From contig JALSKC010000021.1 in the NCBI GenBank assembly GCA_026989055.1, positions 27,338-91,337 of the forward strand: a stretch of DNA of 64,000 nt, read 5' to 3'. This stretch comes from Paracoccaceae bacterium (GTDB lineage Bacteria > Pseudomonadota > Alphaproteobacteria > Rhodobacterales > Rhodobacteraceae). The notes beneath the pieces are model-generated. The model ran no database searches, was not told the DNA's origin, and saw nothing but the letters and a program-made list of their open reading frames with translations. Of this stretch, positions 8,847 through 17,174 are shown in pieces (position 1 is the stretch's first letter; each line of letters opens with the position of its first letter). Both the position numbers and the translations under genes were made by a program.

Positions 8847-9358
8847 TCTGCTGCTGCTCCTGTCCGGACCCGCTGGCTCAGGAACAGCGGTGCGGAAGGC
8901 TCTGCATCATCCGCTCCGATGTCCTGACCTTCGGGCGCCGCCGGGGCCGGCCGGGCCTGCGTTCCGGACGACGCAGAGAGCGCCGATTCCGGCTGCTCCT
9001 CCTCCGCGGCTTCCTCCGCGGCCTCCTTCCCGGCCGGCCTTTCTCCATTTTCTCCTGTCGCCTGCTCATCCGGCGCGGGCAGGTCGTGCATGGCCGCCAC
9101 CAGCAGTTCCAGCCGGCGAGCTGCCGCCTCGGCCTTGCCGGTCAGGTCGCCTAGTGACTGGGCAGATTCCCGCGCCGAAGCCTGGGCGACCTCGAGCGTT
9201 CTCGTCATGTCGTCCACCTGGACCGAAAGCATGGCGATCGCGCCTCCCACACCCTTTTCGAGGTCGGTGAACCGGCGCAGCCTGCGCGACAGAACGATAC
9301 AGTATGCGGTAGCCGCCAGCGCACCGCCGATCAGGAGAATGTCTGCAACAAGTTCCAT
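8843..9358 (-). CDS. Flagellar-operon protein of DUF6468 type
   Basis: 171 residues. One membrane helix lies at the extreme N terminus (about residues 4-22, ADILLIGGALAATAYCIVL), followed by a coiled-coil-like stretch (about 25-95) containing LRRFTDLEKGVGGAIA, the most family-like segment. The last 75 residues are an acidic, low-complexity tail rich in Glu, Ala and Pro. The ATG at 9358 follows the fliL stop by eight bases; a longer frame to 9901 would antiparallel fliF's upstream region and cover fliL, and is rejected. Position between fliL and the motE-like gene is common for this family as I recall it; the function is unknown. Confidence 0.75.
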   Translation of the reverse strand: MELVADILLIGGALAATAYCIVLSRRLRRFTDLEKGVGGAIAMLSVQVDDMTRTLEVAQASARESAQSLGDLTGKAEAAARRLELLVAAMHDLPAPDEQATGENGERPAGKEAAEEAAEEEQPESALSASSGTQARPAPAAPEGQDIGADDAEPSAPLFLSQRVRTGAAAE

Positions 9359-9366
9359 CGCCGCAC

Positions 9367-9864
9367 CTAGTTCAGAACGAATTCCATGACGAGCAGGTCG
9401 CGAACCCGTCCCTCGCCGGTGACGACCTGTATGCGCCGGAGCATCTGCGCCCGCAGGCGCACGAGCGCGGTCTTGCGTTCCAGTTCGCCGGTCTCGATGG
9501 CGCGCAGATACCCGTTCAGGACATCGACGATCCGCGGCATCAGCTGGGCGACGTCCGGCTCGGCCTCCTTTTCGACCTCGAGCTGTGCCCGGAACCGGAG
9601 GTGCCGCTTGAGATTTCCGCTGCCGATGTTGATCACGAGCGGGGGAACCTCGATGAATGCGACATCCGGCAACGGCCCGGCCTTCTCGGCCTTTTCCGGC
9701 TCCGATTCGGCCTTCTCCTCTCCGGCCGAACCGAGAATCAGCCCGCTCCACGCTGCATAGAACCCTCCGCCGCCGAGCGCGAGCGCCAGAATCAACCCGA
9801 TCAGCAAGGGCTTTCCGGCCCCTTTCTTCGGCGGTTCTTCCGTTTCCTGTTCTTCCTCGGCCAT
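9367..9864 (-). CDS. fliL: Flagellar basal-body-associated protein FliL
   Basis: 165 residues. FliL rings the stators at the basal body and supports torque. A short acidic cytoplasmic N terminus (EEEQETEEPPKK) precedes a single membrane helix (about 18-38), then a charged linker and the periplasmic domain with LPPLVINI-like core (EVPPLVINIGSG), HLRFRAQLEVE and ALVRLRAQMLRRI. It is the first gene of the leftward flagellar transcript and diverges from fliF across about 120 bases holding a CtrA-like site. Confidence 0.9.
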   Translation of the reverse strand: MAEEEQETEEPPKKGAGKPLLIGLILALALGGGGFYAAWSGLILGSAGEEKAESEPEKAEKAGPLPDVAFIEVPPLVINIGSGNLKRHLRFRAQLEVEKEAEPDVAQLMPRIVDVLNGYLRAIETGELERKTALVRLRAQMLRRIQVVTGEGRVRDLLVMEFVLN

Positions 9865-9907
9865 GACGCCCGTCCCTTGCGTTCGGGCAAGCTATAACCA
9901 CGACTTG

Positions 9908-9923
9908 GCTAACCGATTGTTAA
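9908..9923. promoter_or_regulatory. CtrA-like binding site between fliL and fliF
   Basis: On the minus strand the sequence reads TTAA, seven bases, TTAGC, matching the CtrA consensus TTAA-N7-TTAAC at eight of nine positions. It sits about 45 bases upstream of fliL and 63 bases upstream of the fliF GTG. CtrA activates motility genes in many alphaproteobacteria, which makes the match credible, but binding is inferred from sequence only. Confidence 0.55.
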
Positions 9924-9985
9924 GGCTGTTCGACCAATGCTGGGCCGACGAAACGGGCAGAAGCCCAGATCCGAAGGAACCGGCC

Positions 9986-11620
9986 GTGCAGCACCTGCTT
10001 TCCGTGTGGTCCGCACTCGACAACCGCAAGCGCATGATCGTCGGCCTTGCAACGGTCGCCATGTTCGCGACCGTCATCGCCCTGTCGCGGGCCGCCACGC
10101 AACCGTCCATGGCGCTGCTGTATTCCGGGCTGGAACCGGCCGCATCGGGTGAAATCGTCCAGGCGCTGGAACAGCAGAACGTCGCCTACGAAGTCCGGGG
10201 CGATGCGATCTTCGTGGAAGCGGGGCAGCGGGACCAGCTGCGGATGATACTCGCCGGCAGAGGGCTTCCGGCCAATAACGGCAAGGGTTACGAACTGCTC
10301 GATTCGCTGTCCGGATTCGGAACCACGGCCCAGATGTTCGATGCCGCCTACTGGCGCGCCAAGGAGGGCGAGCTGGCACGCACCATCGTTGCCAGCCCGC
10401 TGTTCAGCAAGGCGCGGGTGCATATCTCGAACACCCCCTCCACCCCCTTCCAGCGCGGCACGACACCGACGGCCTCGGTCACGGTCACCGCAAGCGGACC
10501 GTTGAACGCGGCCAATGCGAGAGCGCTCAAGTATCTGGTTGCATCGGCCGTTTCGGGCATGTCGCCTGCCGATGTCGCCATCATCGACGGCCGCAACGGT
10601 ATCGTGGTTCAGGACAACGGCCCGGGCGAGGGCAGCAGCCCGACCGGCGACCGTGCCCAGGAACTGAAGCGCAATATCGAACGTCTGCTCGAAGCAAGAG
10701 TCGGAGCGGGAAATGCCGTCGTGGAAGTCAGCATCGAAACCTCGACCGAAAGCGAAACCCTGTTCGAGCGACGGATAGACCCGGACAGCCGCGTCGTCAT
10801 CAGCGCCCGGAAGGAAGAAACCAGCAACAGCGCCAGCGACAGCGGAACCGGTGGGGTAACCGTGGCGAGCAATCTGCCGCAGGGCGAAACCGGCGCCCCC
10901 GGAAGCAGCTCGTCGAGCGAAGCCACCGAAACCCGGGAAACCATCAACTACGAAGTCTCCGAAACGACCCGGGAGCTGTCGCGACAACCCGGCACCATAC
11001 AGAGAATCTCGGTGGCGGTCCTGATCAATCAGCTGCGTTCGGTCGACCCGGATACGAATGCCGAAACATGGGCTGCGCGCAGCGAGGAAGAGCTGGCCGC
11101 CCTGAAAGACCTCGTGGCCTCGGCGATCGGTTTCGATGCCGCCAGGGGCGACAGCGTGACCCTCAAGTCGATGCGGTTCACCCCGGCTCCGGAATCCGGA
11201 ACCGTGGCCGAGGAAACCCTGCTGCAAACCCTGAACCTGGATCTGATGCGCCTGGCCCAGCTGGGGACCCTCTCCATCGTCTCGCTCGTGCTCGGGTTGT
11301 TCGTGATCAGGCCGATCCTGAGCACCCCTCCGCCCGCAGCCCTCCCCGCACCGCAACCGGCCGGCAGCCTGCCGGGAGTCTCGCCCGAATCATCAGGTGC
11401 CGTGGCCGCTCTCACCGGCGAGATCACAGAGCCACCCACCCCGACAGAAGGCCTGCCGCTCGCCGGCGACATGGATGCCGGCCGACCCGCATCGGACACG
11501 CCAGGCACCACCGGCGAGGAAGATCCGGTGCAGCGCCTGCGTGACATGATCGCCGAACGCGAGGAGGAAACGGTCGAGATCCTTCGCAGCTGGATCGACG
11601 GAGAAGAGGAGACCGTCTGA
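9986..11620 (+). CDS. fliF: Flagellar MS-ring protein FliF
   Basis: 544 residues from a GTG start; translation would begin MQHLLSVWSALDNRKR, as usual in this group, with AAGGAA just upstream. The frame stays open back to 9863 but that would cross the divergent fliL start and the promoter region. The protein builds the MS ring. Membrane helix 1 is at about 17-34, the ring-building motifs follow (ALLYSGLEPAASGEIVQALE, GYELLDSLSGFGTT, ARVHISNTPSTPFQR), and helix 2 is at about 421-445. The short cytoplasmic tail ends with EREEETVEILRSWI, the FliG-binding segment. Confidence 0.94.
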   Translation: MQHLLSVWSALDNRKRMIVGLATVAMFATVIALSRAATQPSMALLYSGLEPAASGEIVQALEQQNVAYEVRGDAIFVEAGQRDQLRMILAGRGLPANNGKGYELLDSLSGFGTTAQMFDAAYWRAKEGELARTIVASPLFSKARVHISNTPSTPFQRGTTPTASVTVTASGPLNAANARALKYLVASAVSGMSPADVAIIDGRNGIVVQDNGPGEGSSPTGDRAQELKRNIERLLEARVGAGNAVVEVSIETSTESETLFERRIDPDSRVVISARKEETSNSASDSGTGGVTVASNLPQGETGAPGSSSSSEATETRETINYEVSETTRELSRQPGTIQRISVAVLINQLRSVDPDTNAETWAARSEEELAALKDLVASAIGFDAARGDSVTLKSMRFTPAPESGTVAEETLLQTLNLDLMRLAQLGTLSIVSLVLGLFVIRPILSTPPPAALPAPQPAGSLPGVSPESSGAVAALTGEITEPPTPTEGLPLAGDMDAGRPASDTPGTTGEEDPVQRLRDMIAEREEETVEILRSWIDGEEETV

Positions 11621-12246
11621 TGGCAAATGTACTCGCACTCGAAGAGTTTTCCACAGCCGGGCCGGAGCCGCTCGCACCGGAATCCCCAAGCACGGGCGGC
11701 ATGGGAAGCGGCCCCGAAAATCCGGATACTGAAGCAGCACGCGCCGCCGGTTACGAACAAGGCTATGCCGCAGGGTGGGACGATGCCACCCGCGCCGCAC
11801 AGGAAGAACAGGAAAGGATCGGGACCGAATTTGCACACAACCTGCTTGATCTGAACTTCACCTTTCACGAAGCGCGCAGCCATGTCATCTGTTCTGTCAT
11901 GCCCGTGCTCGAAGCCGCCATGTGCAAGCTTCTGCCAGAGGCTGTCTCGGCCCATCTTGCCGATATTGTCTCCGAACATCTGGAACCCCTGCTCGAACAG
12001 GCCGCCGACCGTCCGATCCTGATCGCGGTTGCGCCGCAAAATCGCACTCTCCTGGAACCGCTTCTCAAAAGCGCCGGGCCCCATCCGTTCGAGCTTTCCG
12101 AAGAACCGAGTCTCGGCCCGGGGCAGGTCCGGCTGCAGTCCGGCGACACCGAACGCTTCATCGACCTGGACGAAGCCATGAACACCATCCGACGCGCCTT
12201 GCAAACCATCGACATCGAAAACAGGGAAGCATTTTCGAATGGCTGA
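11620..12246 (+). CDS. fliH: FliH-like flagellar export stator protein
   Basis: 208 residues, sharing one base with the fliF stop (TGATG). The N-terminal third is disordered, followed by GYEQGYAAGWDDATRAAQEEQ, the typical FliH helix with Gly spacing, and a C-terminal domain (about 90-205). FliH holds the export ATPase FliI to the rotor. Similarity is modest, so the name leans on the GYxxGYxxG-type helix and on the position between fliF and fliN. No fliI or fliG is in the window. Confidence 0.78.
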   Translation: MANVLALEEFSTAGPEPLAPESPSTGGMGSGPENPDTEAARAAGYEQGYAAGWDDATRAAQEEQERIGTEFAHNLLDLNFTFHEARSHVICSVMPVLEAAMCKLLPEAVSAHLADIVSEHLEPLLEQAADRPILIAVAPQNRTLLEPLLKSAGPHPFELSEEPSLGPGQVRLQSGDTERFIDLDEAMNTIRRALQTIDIENREAFSNG

Positions 12247-12544
12247 CACTCCCGAAGAAACCGCCCCCCAGGAACCCGGCCCAGATCCGGTCAACGGCCC
12301 TTTCAGCCATGTTCCGATAGAGGTGATCATTTCCGTCGGCAAGGCGCGTCCGATGGTGGGTGAACTCCTGCAGCTGCGCGGAAATTCCGTCCTGGCGCTG
12401 GACCAGAAGGTTTCGGATCCGGTGGAGCTTTACGTGGGGAGCCAGCTGATCGCACGCGGCACTCTCGAAGAGCTGGAGGGCGGGGAAGATGGCCAGCTTG
12501 CCGTGCGCCTGACCGAAGTGGCCTCGCGGCCGGAGCCGAGATGA
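12239..12544 (+). CDS. fliN: Flagellar motor switch protein FliN
   Basis: 101 residues, one SpoA domain covering about 25-95 with IPIEV-like VPIEVIISVGKARPMVGELLQL, the FliN hallmark, then PVELYVGSQLIARGTL. FliN forms the lower C ring and binds CheY and FliH. It overlaps fliH by eight bases and fliP by four, so it is part of one transcript. Confidence 0.93.
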   Translation: MADTPEETAPQEPGPDPVNGPFSHVPIEVIISVGKARPMVGELLQLRGNSVLALDQKVSDPVELYVGSQLIARGTLEELEGGEDGQLAVRLTEVASRPEPR

Positions 12545-13308
12545 ACCACACCCGAACACCGGGCCGGGAAAGCCGGCTGATCGGGATTCTCCTTGCGGCC
12601 GTGACCTTCCTGCTCCTGGATGTCAACAGCATCCGGGCCCAGGGAATCGAGATCTCGATCGGAGGAGAGGGCTCCCTGGCCCAGAGCAGCATCCAGCTGA
12701 TCGTCCTGATCACCCTGCTCAGCCTCGTGCCGGGGCTGGCGATCATGATCACCTGCTTCCCCTTTCTGGTAACCGTCCTGTCGATCCTGCGTCAGGCGAT
12801 CGGCCTGCAGCAGTCTCCCCCGAACATGCTGATCGTGAGCCTCGCCCTGTTTCTCACCTTCTTCATCATGGAGCCGGTCTTCACCGCCGCCTGGGAACAG
12901 GGCCTGCGCCCGTTCAGCGATGGCGAAATGGCCTTGCCTCAGGCTTTCCGGGAAGCGATGGCCCCCTTCCGGAGCTTCATGGCGGGGCGAACCGACAGCG
13001 AGACATTCGCCATCCTGGCCGAGCTTCGTCCGGAACGGACAGGCGGCGCAGCGCTTGCCCCCGATGCCCCGCTTTCCCTGCTGATTCCATCCTTCCTGCT
13101 GAGCGAGATCGAGCGGGCCTTCCAGATCGGCTTTCTGATCTACCTTCCGTTTCTTGTCATAGATCTTGTTGTTGCTGCCGTCCTCATGTCGATGGGGATG
13201 ATGATGGTTCCGCCGGCAGTCGTGTCGCTGCCGTTCAAGCTCGCCTTCTTCGTCGTCGCCGACGGCTGGAGCCTGATTTCGGAAGCTCTGGTCAGAAGCT
13301 ATTTCTGA
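12541..13308 (+). CDS. fliP: Flagellar export gate protein FliP
   Basis: 255 residues. FliP is a core membrane component of the type III export gate. A signal-peptide-like N terminus (residues about 12-33, ending IRAQG) is followed by helices at about 50-75 and 88-108, a periplasmic loop with PFRSFM, and two C-terminal helices. The FliP signatures FLVTVLSILRQAIGLQQSPPN and SEIERAFQIGFLIYLPFLVIDLVV are intact. It is the last gene of the rightward flagellar transcript; fliQ and fliR do not follow. Confidence 0.95.
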   Translation: MNHTRTPGRESRLIGILLAAVTFLLLDVNSIRAQGIEISIGGEGSLAQSSIQLIVLITLLSLVPGLAIMITCFPFLVTVLSILRQAIGLQQSPPNMLIVSLALFLTFFIMEPVFTAAWEQGLRPFSDGEMALPQAFREAMAPFRSFMAGRTDSETFAILAELRPERTGGAALAPDAPLSLLIPSFLLSEIERAFQIGFLIYLPFLVIDLVVAAVLMSMGMMMVPPAVVSLPFKLAFFVVADGWSLISEALVRSYF

Positions 13309-13313
13309 GCTCC

Positions 13314-13367
13314 CCTCCCGGAAGCATTCCTGCCGCGCCCGCCACCGGGATTTTCCGCTTCCGGAGG
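13314..13367. terminator. Possible bidirectional terminator between fliP and the amidotransferase gene
   Basis: CCTCCCGGAAGC (13314-13325) pairs with GCTTCCGGAGG (13357-13367) with one bulged base, in the 61-base gap between convergent genes. A TTTT run lies in the 31-base loop rather than after the stem, so it is not a textbook terminator. Confidence 0.35.
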
Positions 13368-13369
13368 TC

Positions 13370-14089
13370 TCAGAACCGGCGATTCCGCTCCAGGATCAGA
13401 TGTGCCAGCCAGCTATCGGAAGCAGCTGCCGACAGGCCGCCCAGGGCACGATCGACGTCTTCCGGCGGCAGGGGAGATCCGCGGCGCATCTGCAGAAGGT
13501 CCGCCAGGAACGGTGCCGAGAACTCGGGGTGCGCCTGAACCGTCAGCGCGAAGCCGGGATAGAGCAGGGCCGCATGTTCGCAGAAATCCGACCGGGCGAT
13601 GCAGCGGGCCTCGGCCGGGGCCTCGGTCACCTGATCCTGGTGGAAGGCATGCAGCCGGATCACCCCCGGCGCCGGCCCAAGCCGCTCCCGGGGCCAGGAA
13701 AGCGGCGCGTATTCATGCAGCCCGAGCCCCCATCCCTTCGAAGATTTCTCCACCTGTCCGCCCAGCGCGCGGGCAATGATCTGGTGACCGAAACAGATCC
13801 CGATCATCCGGCTTCCGGCCGCGCGCGCCGCACGGATGAACCCTTCCAGCGGCGGAATCCAGGCATGATCTTCATAAACCGCGCATTTCGAACCGGTTAT
13901 GACCCAGAGATCCTTTTCAAGGGGCGAGTCGGGCAGGGCATTCTCCAGCACCGGGTAGCTTTCGTGCCGACCGGCGGGAAGCCCCAGCCAGCACGCGACC
14001 ATCGCCGGATAATCCCCGTACCGCCGCGCCAGCTCCTCCGGCGGGCGGCCGGTTTCCAGAATTCCGACTTGCAGGACATCTTCTGCCAC
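13370..14089 (-). CDS. Class I glutamine amidotransferase, PuuD/GuaA-like (polyamine cluster)
   Basis: 239 residues with the complete class I amidotransferase triad: nucleophile C99 in GICFGHQ, H187 and E189 in AHPEF. The start is GTG with GGGGAAG upstream. It closes the leftward pot transcript, 15 bases after the glutamine-synthetase-like ligase. In gamma-glutamyl polyamine pathways such a hydrolase removes glutamate from gamma-glutamyl-GABA, and that is the likely role. However its sequence looks closer to GuaA-type domains than to E. coli PuuD, so it could hydrolyse another gamma-glutamyl compound. Confidence 0.82.
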   Translation of the reverse strand: MAEDVLQVGILETGRPPEELARRYGDYPAMVACWLGLPAGRHESYPVLENALPDSPLEKDLWVITGSKCAVYEDHAWIPPLEGFIRAARAAGSRMIGICFGHQIIARALGGQVEKSSKGWGLGLHEYAPLSWPRERLGPAPGVIRLHAFHQDQVTEAPAEARCIARSDFCEHAALLYPGFALTVQAHPEFSAPFLADLLQMRRGSPLPPEDVDRALGGLSAAASDSWLAHLILERNRRF

Positions 14090-14104
14090 GAGCTTCCCCA
14101 GAGT

Positions 14105-15457
14105 TCAGAGCCGGCCGAGGTAATATTCGTATTCCGTTGCCGAGATTTCCGCCGTCAGCGTCGCGATCTCGTCGCGCCGAACCGCGACATACAGATCCCG
14201 GTAGCGTTTGCCAAACAGGTTTTCGGCAAGGGTGGAATCCGCCAGGCGCTCGACCGCGCAGCTCCAGTCATGGGTCAGCCGCGGGGCCTTCTCGGGGGCG
14301 CCTTCCTCCACCGCCGGGGGCGGCGAAAGCCGGTTCTCGAGCCCGTGCAGCACCCCCCCCAGGATCGCCGCCACCGCAAGGTAGGGGTTCACGTCGGCCC
14401 CGCAGATACGGTGTTCCAGCCGGGCCGCCGGGCCGCTGACCTCGGGCAGCCGAACGGCCGCGGCGCGATTGTCGTGCCCCCAGTTCACCTGCGAAGGGGC
14501 AAAGCTGTTCACCTGGAAGCGCCGGTAGGAATTCATGTGCGGGGCGAAGATCGCCTGCAGCTCCACCATGCTGTCGAGCACGCCGGCCACCGCATGGAGC
14601 AGCGTTTCCGAAGGGGCGTCGCCGCCATCGAATACATTCGCTCCGGAGCTGTCGCGCAGGGAGACGTGAACATGCATGCCGTTTCCCGGCTCCCGCGCGT
14701 AGGGCTTGGCCATGAAGGTAGCCTCGTAGCCGTGGCGGGCAACCACACCGCGCACCAGCCTGCGAAAGAGCAGGGCCGTGTCCGCCGCCTCGAGCGCGTC
14801 ATCGGTGTGATGAAAGTTGATCTCGAACTGCCCGGGGCCGAATTCGGCGGTCAGGGTGTCTGTCACCAGCCCCTGGCTCTGCGCGGCGGCGCGAATTTCC
14901 GCCAGCATGGGGGCAAAGCGTGACAGCACCTCGAGATCGTAGTTCTGCGCATCGGGCAGCCGCTCCGGCGGGGTCGGCGCCTCGCGAGGCGCGCGCCGCG
15001 GTTTCACAACGTAGAACTCCAGCTCGGTCGCGATGACAGGCGTCAGGCCGCGCCTGCGGAACCGTTCGAGAACGCTTCGCAGAAGCTCCCGGCTCGACAG
15101 CGCGCTGATCTTCCGCCCGTCCTCTGCCATCTCCACCTGCAGCTGGGCAACATGGCCTTCCGCCCAGGGAACCGGCCGCAGGCTGCCGGGAACGGGCAGC
15201 AGGGTCCCGTCCGGGTCGCCGACCGCGATTCCCAGCCCGGTTTCCGGAGGTTCGCTGCCCATGATGTTCGGCGCATAGGTCGAGAGCGGCAGCCGCACCG
15301 CCCCGTCGGCCAGCTTGTCGGCCCGCCCCCCGGGCAGCCACTTGCCGCGCAGGATCGCATTCAGATCGCACAGCATCAGTTCGAGCCTGTCGGGGGTGCC
15401 GTGCTCCCTGCAGTAGGCGGCATATTCCTTCCTGAAATCGCTCACCGGATCGCTCAC
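14105..15457 (-). CDS. Glutamine-synthetase-like gamma-glutamyl-polyamine ligase (copy 1)
   Basis: 450 residues of the GlnA/PuuA superfamily. Metal and ATP sites are visible: ATELEFYV, GPGQFEINFHHTD, FMAKPYAREPGNGMHVHVSL, NWGHDNRAAAVRLP and GADVNPYLAVAAI. The family ligates glutamate to an amine. The missing GS-I adenylylation tail and the setting in a polyamine operon favour gamma-glutamylputrescine or spermidine synthetase over ammonia assimilation. A GTG at 15457 forms a GTGA overlap with the potI stop and is taken as the start; a second GTG at 15445 is possible. A second paralogue lies at 20364-21764. Confidence 0.85.
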   Translation of the reverse strand: MSDPVSDFRKEYAAYCREHGTPDRLELMLCDLNAILRGKWLPGGRADKLADGAVRLPLSTYAPNIMGSEPPETGLGIAVGDPDGTLLPVPGSLRPVPWAEGHVAQLQVEMAEDGRKISALSSRELLRSVLERFRRRGLTPVIATELEFYVVKPRRAPREAPTPPERLPDAQNYDLEVLSRFAPMLAEIRAAAQSQGLVTDTLTAEFGPGQFEINFHHTDDALEAADTALLFRRLVRGVVARHGYEATFMAKPYAREPGNGMHVHVSLRDSSGANVFDGGDAPSETLLHAVAGVLDSMVELQAIFAPHMNSYRRFQVNSFAPSQVNWGHDNRAAAVRLPEVSGPAARLEHRICGADVNPYLAVAAILGGVLHGLENRLSPPPAVEEGAPEKAPRLTHDWSCAVERLADSTLAENLFGKRYRDLYVAVRRDEIATLTAEISATEYEYYLGRL

Positions 15458-16272
15458 TGCCGACGTGCCTTTCGTGCTTCGGCTTCCCTGCGCAGGATCG
15501 TGCGCTTGGAAACCAGTGCTGCCGAAACGACCCCGACCGTCACGATCAGGATCAGGATCGAGGACAGGGCGTTGATTTCGGGGCTGACGCCGAGGCGGAC
15601 GGCGGAAAAGATCTTGATCGGCAGCGTCGTCGATGACGGCCCCGCCGTGAACGAGGCGATCACCAGGTCGTCGAGCGACAGGGTGAAGGCCAGAAGCCAG
15701 CCGGAGATCACGGCCGGTGCGATGATCGGCAGGGTCACCGAGCGGAAGGCGTCGAAGGGGGTGCAGCCCAGGTCGAGCGCAGCTTCCTCCAGCGAACGGT
15801 CGAAGCTCACCAGCCGGGCCGAGACCACGACCGATACATAGCACATGGAAAACGTGGTATGCGCAAGCACGATGGTCAGCACGCCGCGGTCCAGCCCGAT
15901 CGCGATGAACAGCAGCAGCAGTGACAGCCCCGTGATCACCTCGGGCATCACCAGCGGGGCGTAGATCATGCCCGAGAACAGCGTGCGCCCCGGAAACCGC
16001 CCCGCCCGCACCAGCGCATAGGCGGCCATCGTTCCCAGCACCGTGGCCAGGGTCGAGGACAGAAGCGCAACCTTGAGCGTGACCCAGGCAGCCTTCAGGA
16101 ATGCCTCGTTGCGCAGCAGCTCGCCATACCATTTCGTGGAGAACCCGGCCCAGACCGTTACCAGCCGCGAGGCGTTGAAGCTGTAGATGACCAGGATCAC
16201 CATCGGCAGATACAGAAAGGCGAATCCCAGGGTGAGCGATGTCGCGTTGAACCAGGAAAAGCGGCGCGTCAC
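15454..16272 (-). CDS. potI: Polyamine ABC transporter permease PotI/PotC type
   Basis: 272 residues with six predicted membrane helices and the cytoplasmic EAA loop EEAALDLGCTPFDAFRSVTLP that docks on the ATPase. It is the second permease of a spermidine/putrescine importer. The start is a GTG overlapping the potH stop (GTGA). The last 20 residues are basic and cytoplasmic. It lies between potH and the ligase gene in one leftward operon. Confidence 0.92.
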   Translation of the reverse strand: MTRRFSWFNATSLTLGFAFLYLPMVILVIYSFNASRLVTVWAGFSTKWYGELLRNEAFLKAAWVTLKVALLSSTLATVLGTMAAYALVRAGRFPGRTLFSGMIYAPLVMPEVITGLSLLLLFIAIGLDRGVLTIVLAHTTFSMCYVSVVVSARLVSFDRSLEEAALDLGCTPFDAFRSVTLPIIAPAVISGWLLAFTLSLDDLVIASFTAGPSSTTLPIKIFSAVRLGVSPEINALSSILILIVTVGVVSAALVSKRTILRREAEARKARRQ

Positions 16273-17165
16273 TGGTCCGCCTCCTGCTGTTTCTGCTCGT
16301 TGCGCTGGAACAGGATGATCGGGATCACCAGAACCAGCAGCAGAATCACCGCCACTGCCGAGGCAACCGGCCAGTCTCGGTTGGAAAAGAATTCTTCCCA
16401 GAGCACCTTTCCGATCATCAGCGTTTCCGATCCGCCAAGCAGCGACGGGATGACGAACTCGCCGATGGCCGGGATGAAGACCAGGAAGCAGCCGGCGATC
16501 ACTCCGGGCCGGGACAGCGGCAGCGTCACCGTCCAGAAGGACGACAGCCGCGAACAGCCCAGATCCTCGGCTGCTTCGAGCAGCGATTCGTCGAGCTTTT
16601 CCAGGGTGGCGTAGATCGGCAGGATCATGAACGGGAGATAGGTATAGACGATGCCGACATAGACCGCAAAATTGGTGTTCAGCAGGGTCAGCGGTTCCGT
16701 GATCAGCCCGCTCCAGAGCAGGAGCTGGTTCAGGAACCCCTCATTGCTGAGGATCCCGATCCAGGCATAGACCCGGATCAGGAAGCTGGTCCAGAAGGGC
16801 AGGATCACCAGCATCATCAATGTCGGGCGCCATTCCGACGGCGCCCGGGACATGCCGTAGGCAATGGGATAGCCCACCAGCAGGGTCAGCGCCGTCGAGA
16901 GCAGGGCGATCTTCAGGCTCGACAGATAGGCCCGCCAGTAAAGCTCGTCCTCGGTCAGGAAGACGAAGTTCTCGAAATCGAGACCGGCGAAAAACTCCTT
17001 CACCCCTTCGAGGCCGGCAGACAGGTCGAGCGTCGGCACATAGGGAGGAATCGCCAGCGCGGCGTCGGAAAGCGAGATCTTGACCACGATGGCGAAAGGC
17101 ACGAGAAAGAGCGCCAGAAGCCACAGATAGGGGATGGCGACGATCGCGATGCGGCGGATGCTCAT
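16269..17165 (-). CDS. potH: Polyamine ABC transporter permease PotH/PotB type
   Basis: 298 residues; six membrane helices with a longer periplasmic loop after the first (about 35-80). The EAA motif is LLEAAEDLGCSRLSSFWTVTLP. It pairs with PotI to form the channel. The ATG is nine bases after the potG stop with GGGGGCAGG upstream. Confidence 0.93.
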   Translation of the reverse strand: MSIRRIAIVAIPYLWLLALFLVPFAIVVKISLSDAALAIPPYVPTLDLSAGLEGVKEFFAGLDFENFVFLTEDELYWRAYLSSLKIALLSTALTLLVGYPIAYGMSRAPSEWRPTLMMLVILPFWTSFLIRVYAWIGILSNEGFLNQLLLWSGLITEPLTLLNTNFAVYVGIVYTYLPFMILPIYATLEKLDESLLEAAEDLGCSRLSSFWTVTLPLSRPGVIAGCFLVFIPAIGEFVIPSLLGGSETLMIGKVLWEEFFSNRDWPVASAVAVILLLVLVIPIILFQRNEQKQQEADQ

Positions 17166-17174
17166 GCCTGCCCC

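Noticed and set aside
14105..15457. Housekeeping ammonia-assimilating glutamine synthetase (glnA)
   Set aside because: Gene context is wholly polyamine-related, a GlnB-like partner is absent and the start and C-terminal regions do not look like GlnA type I.
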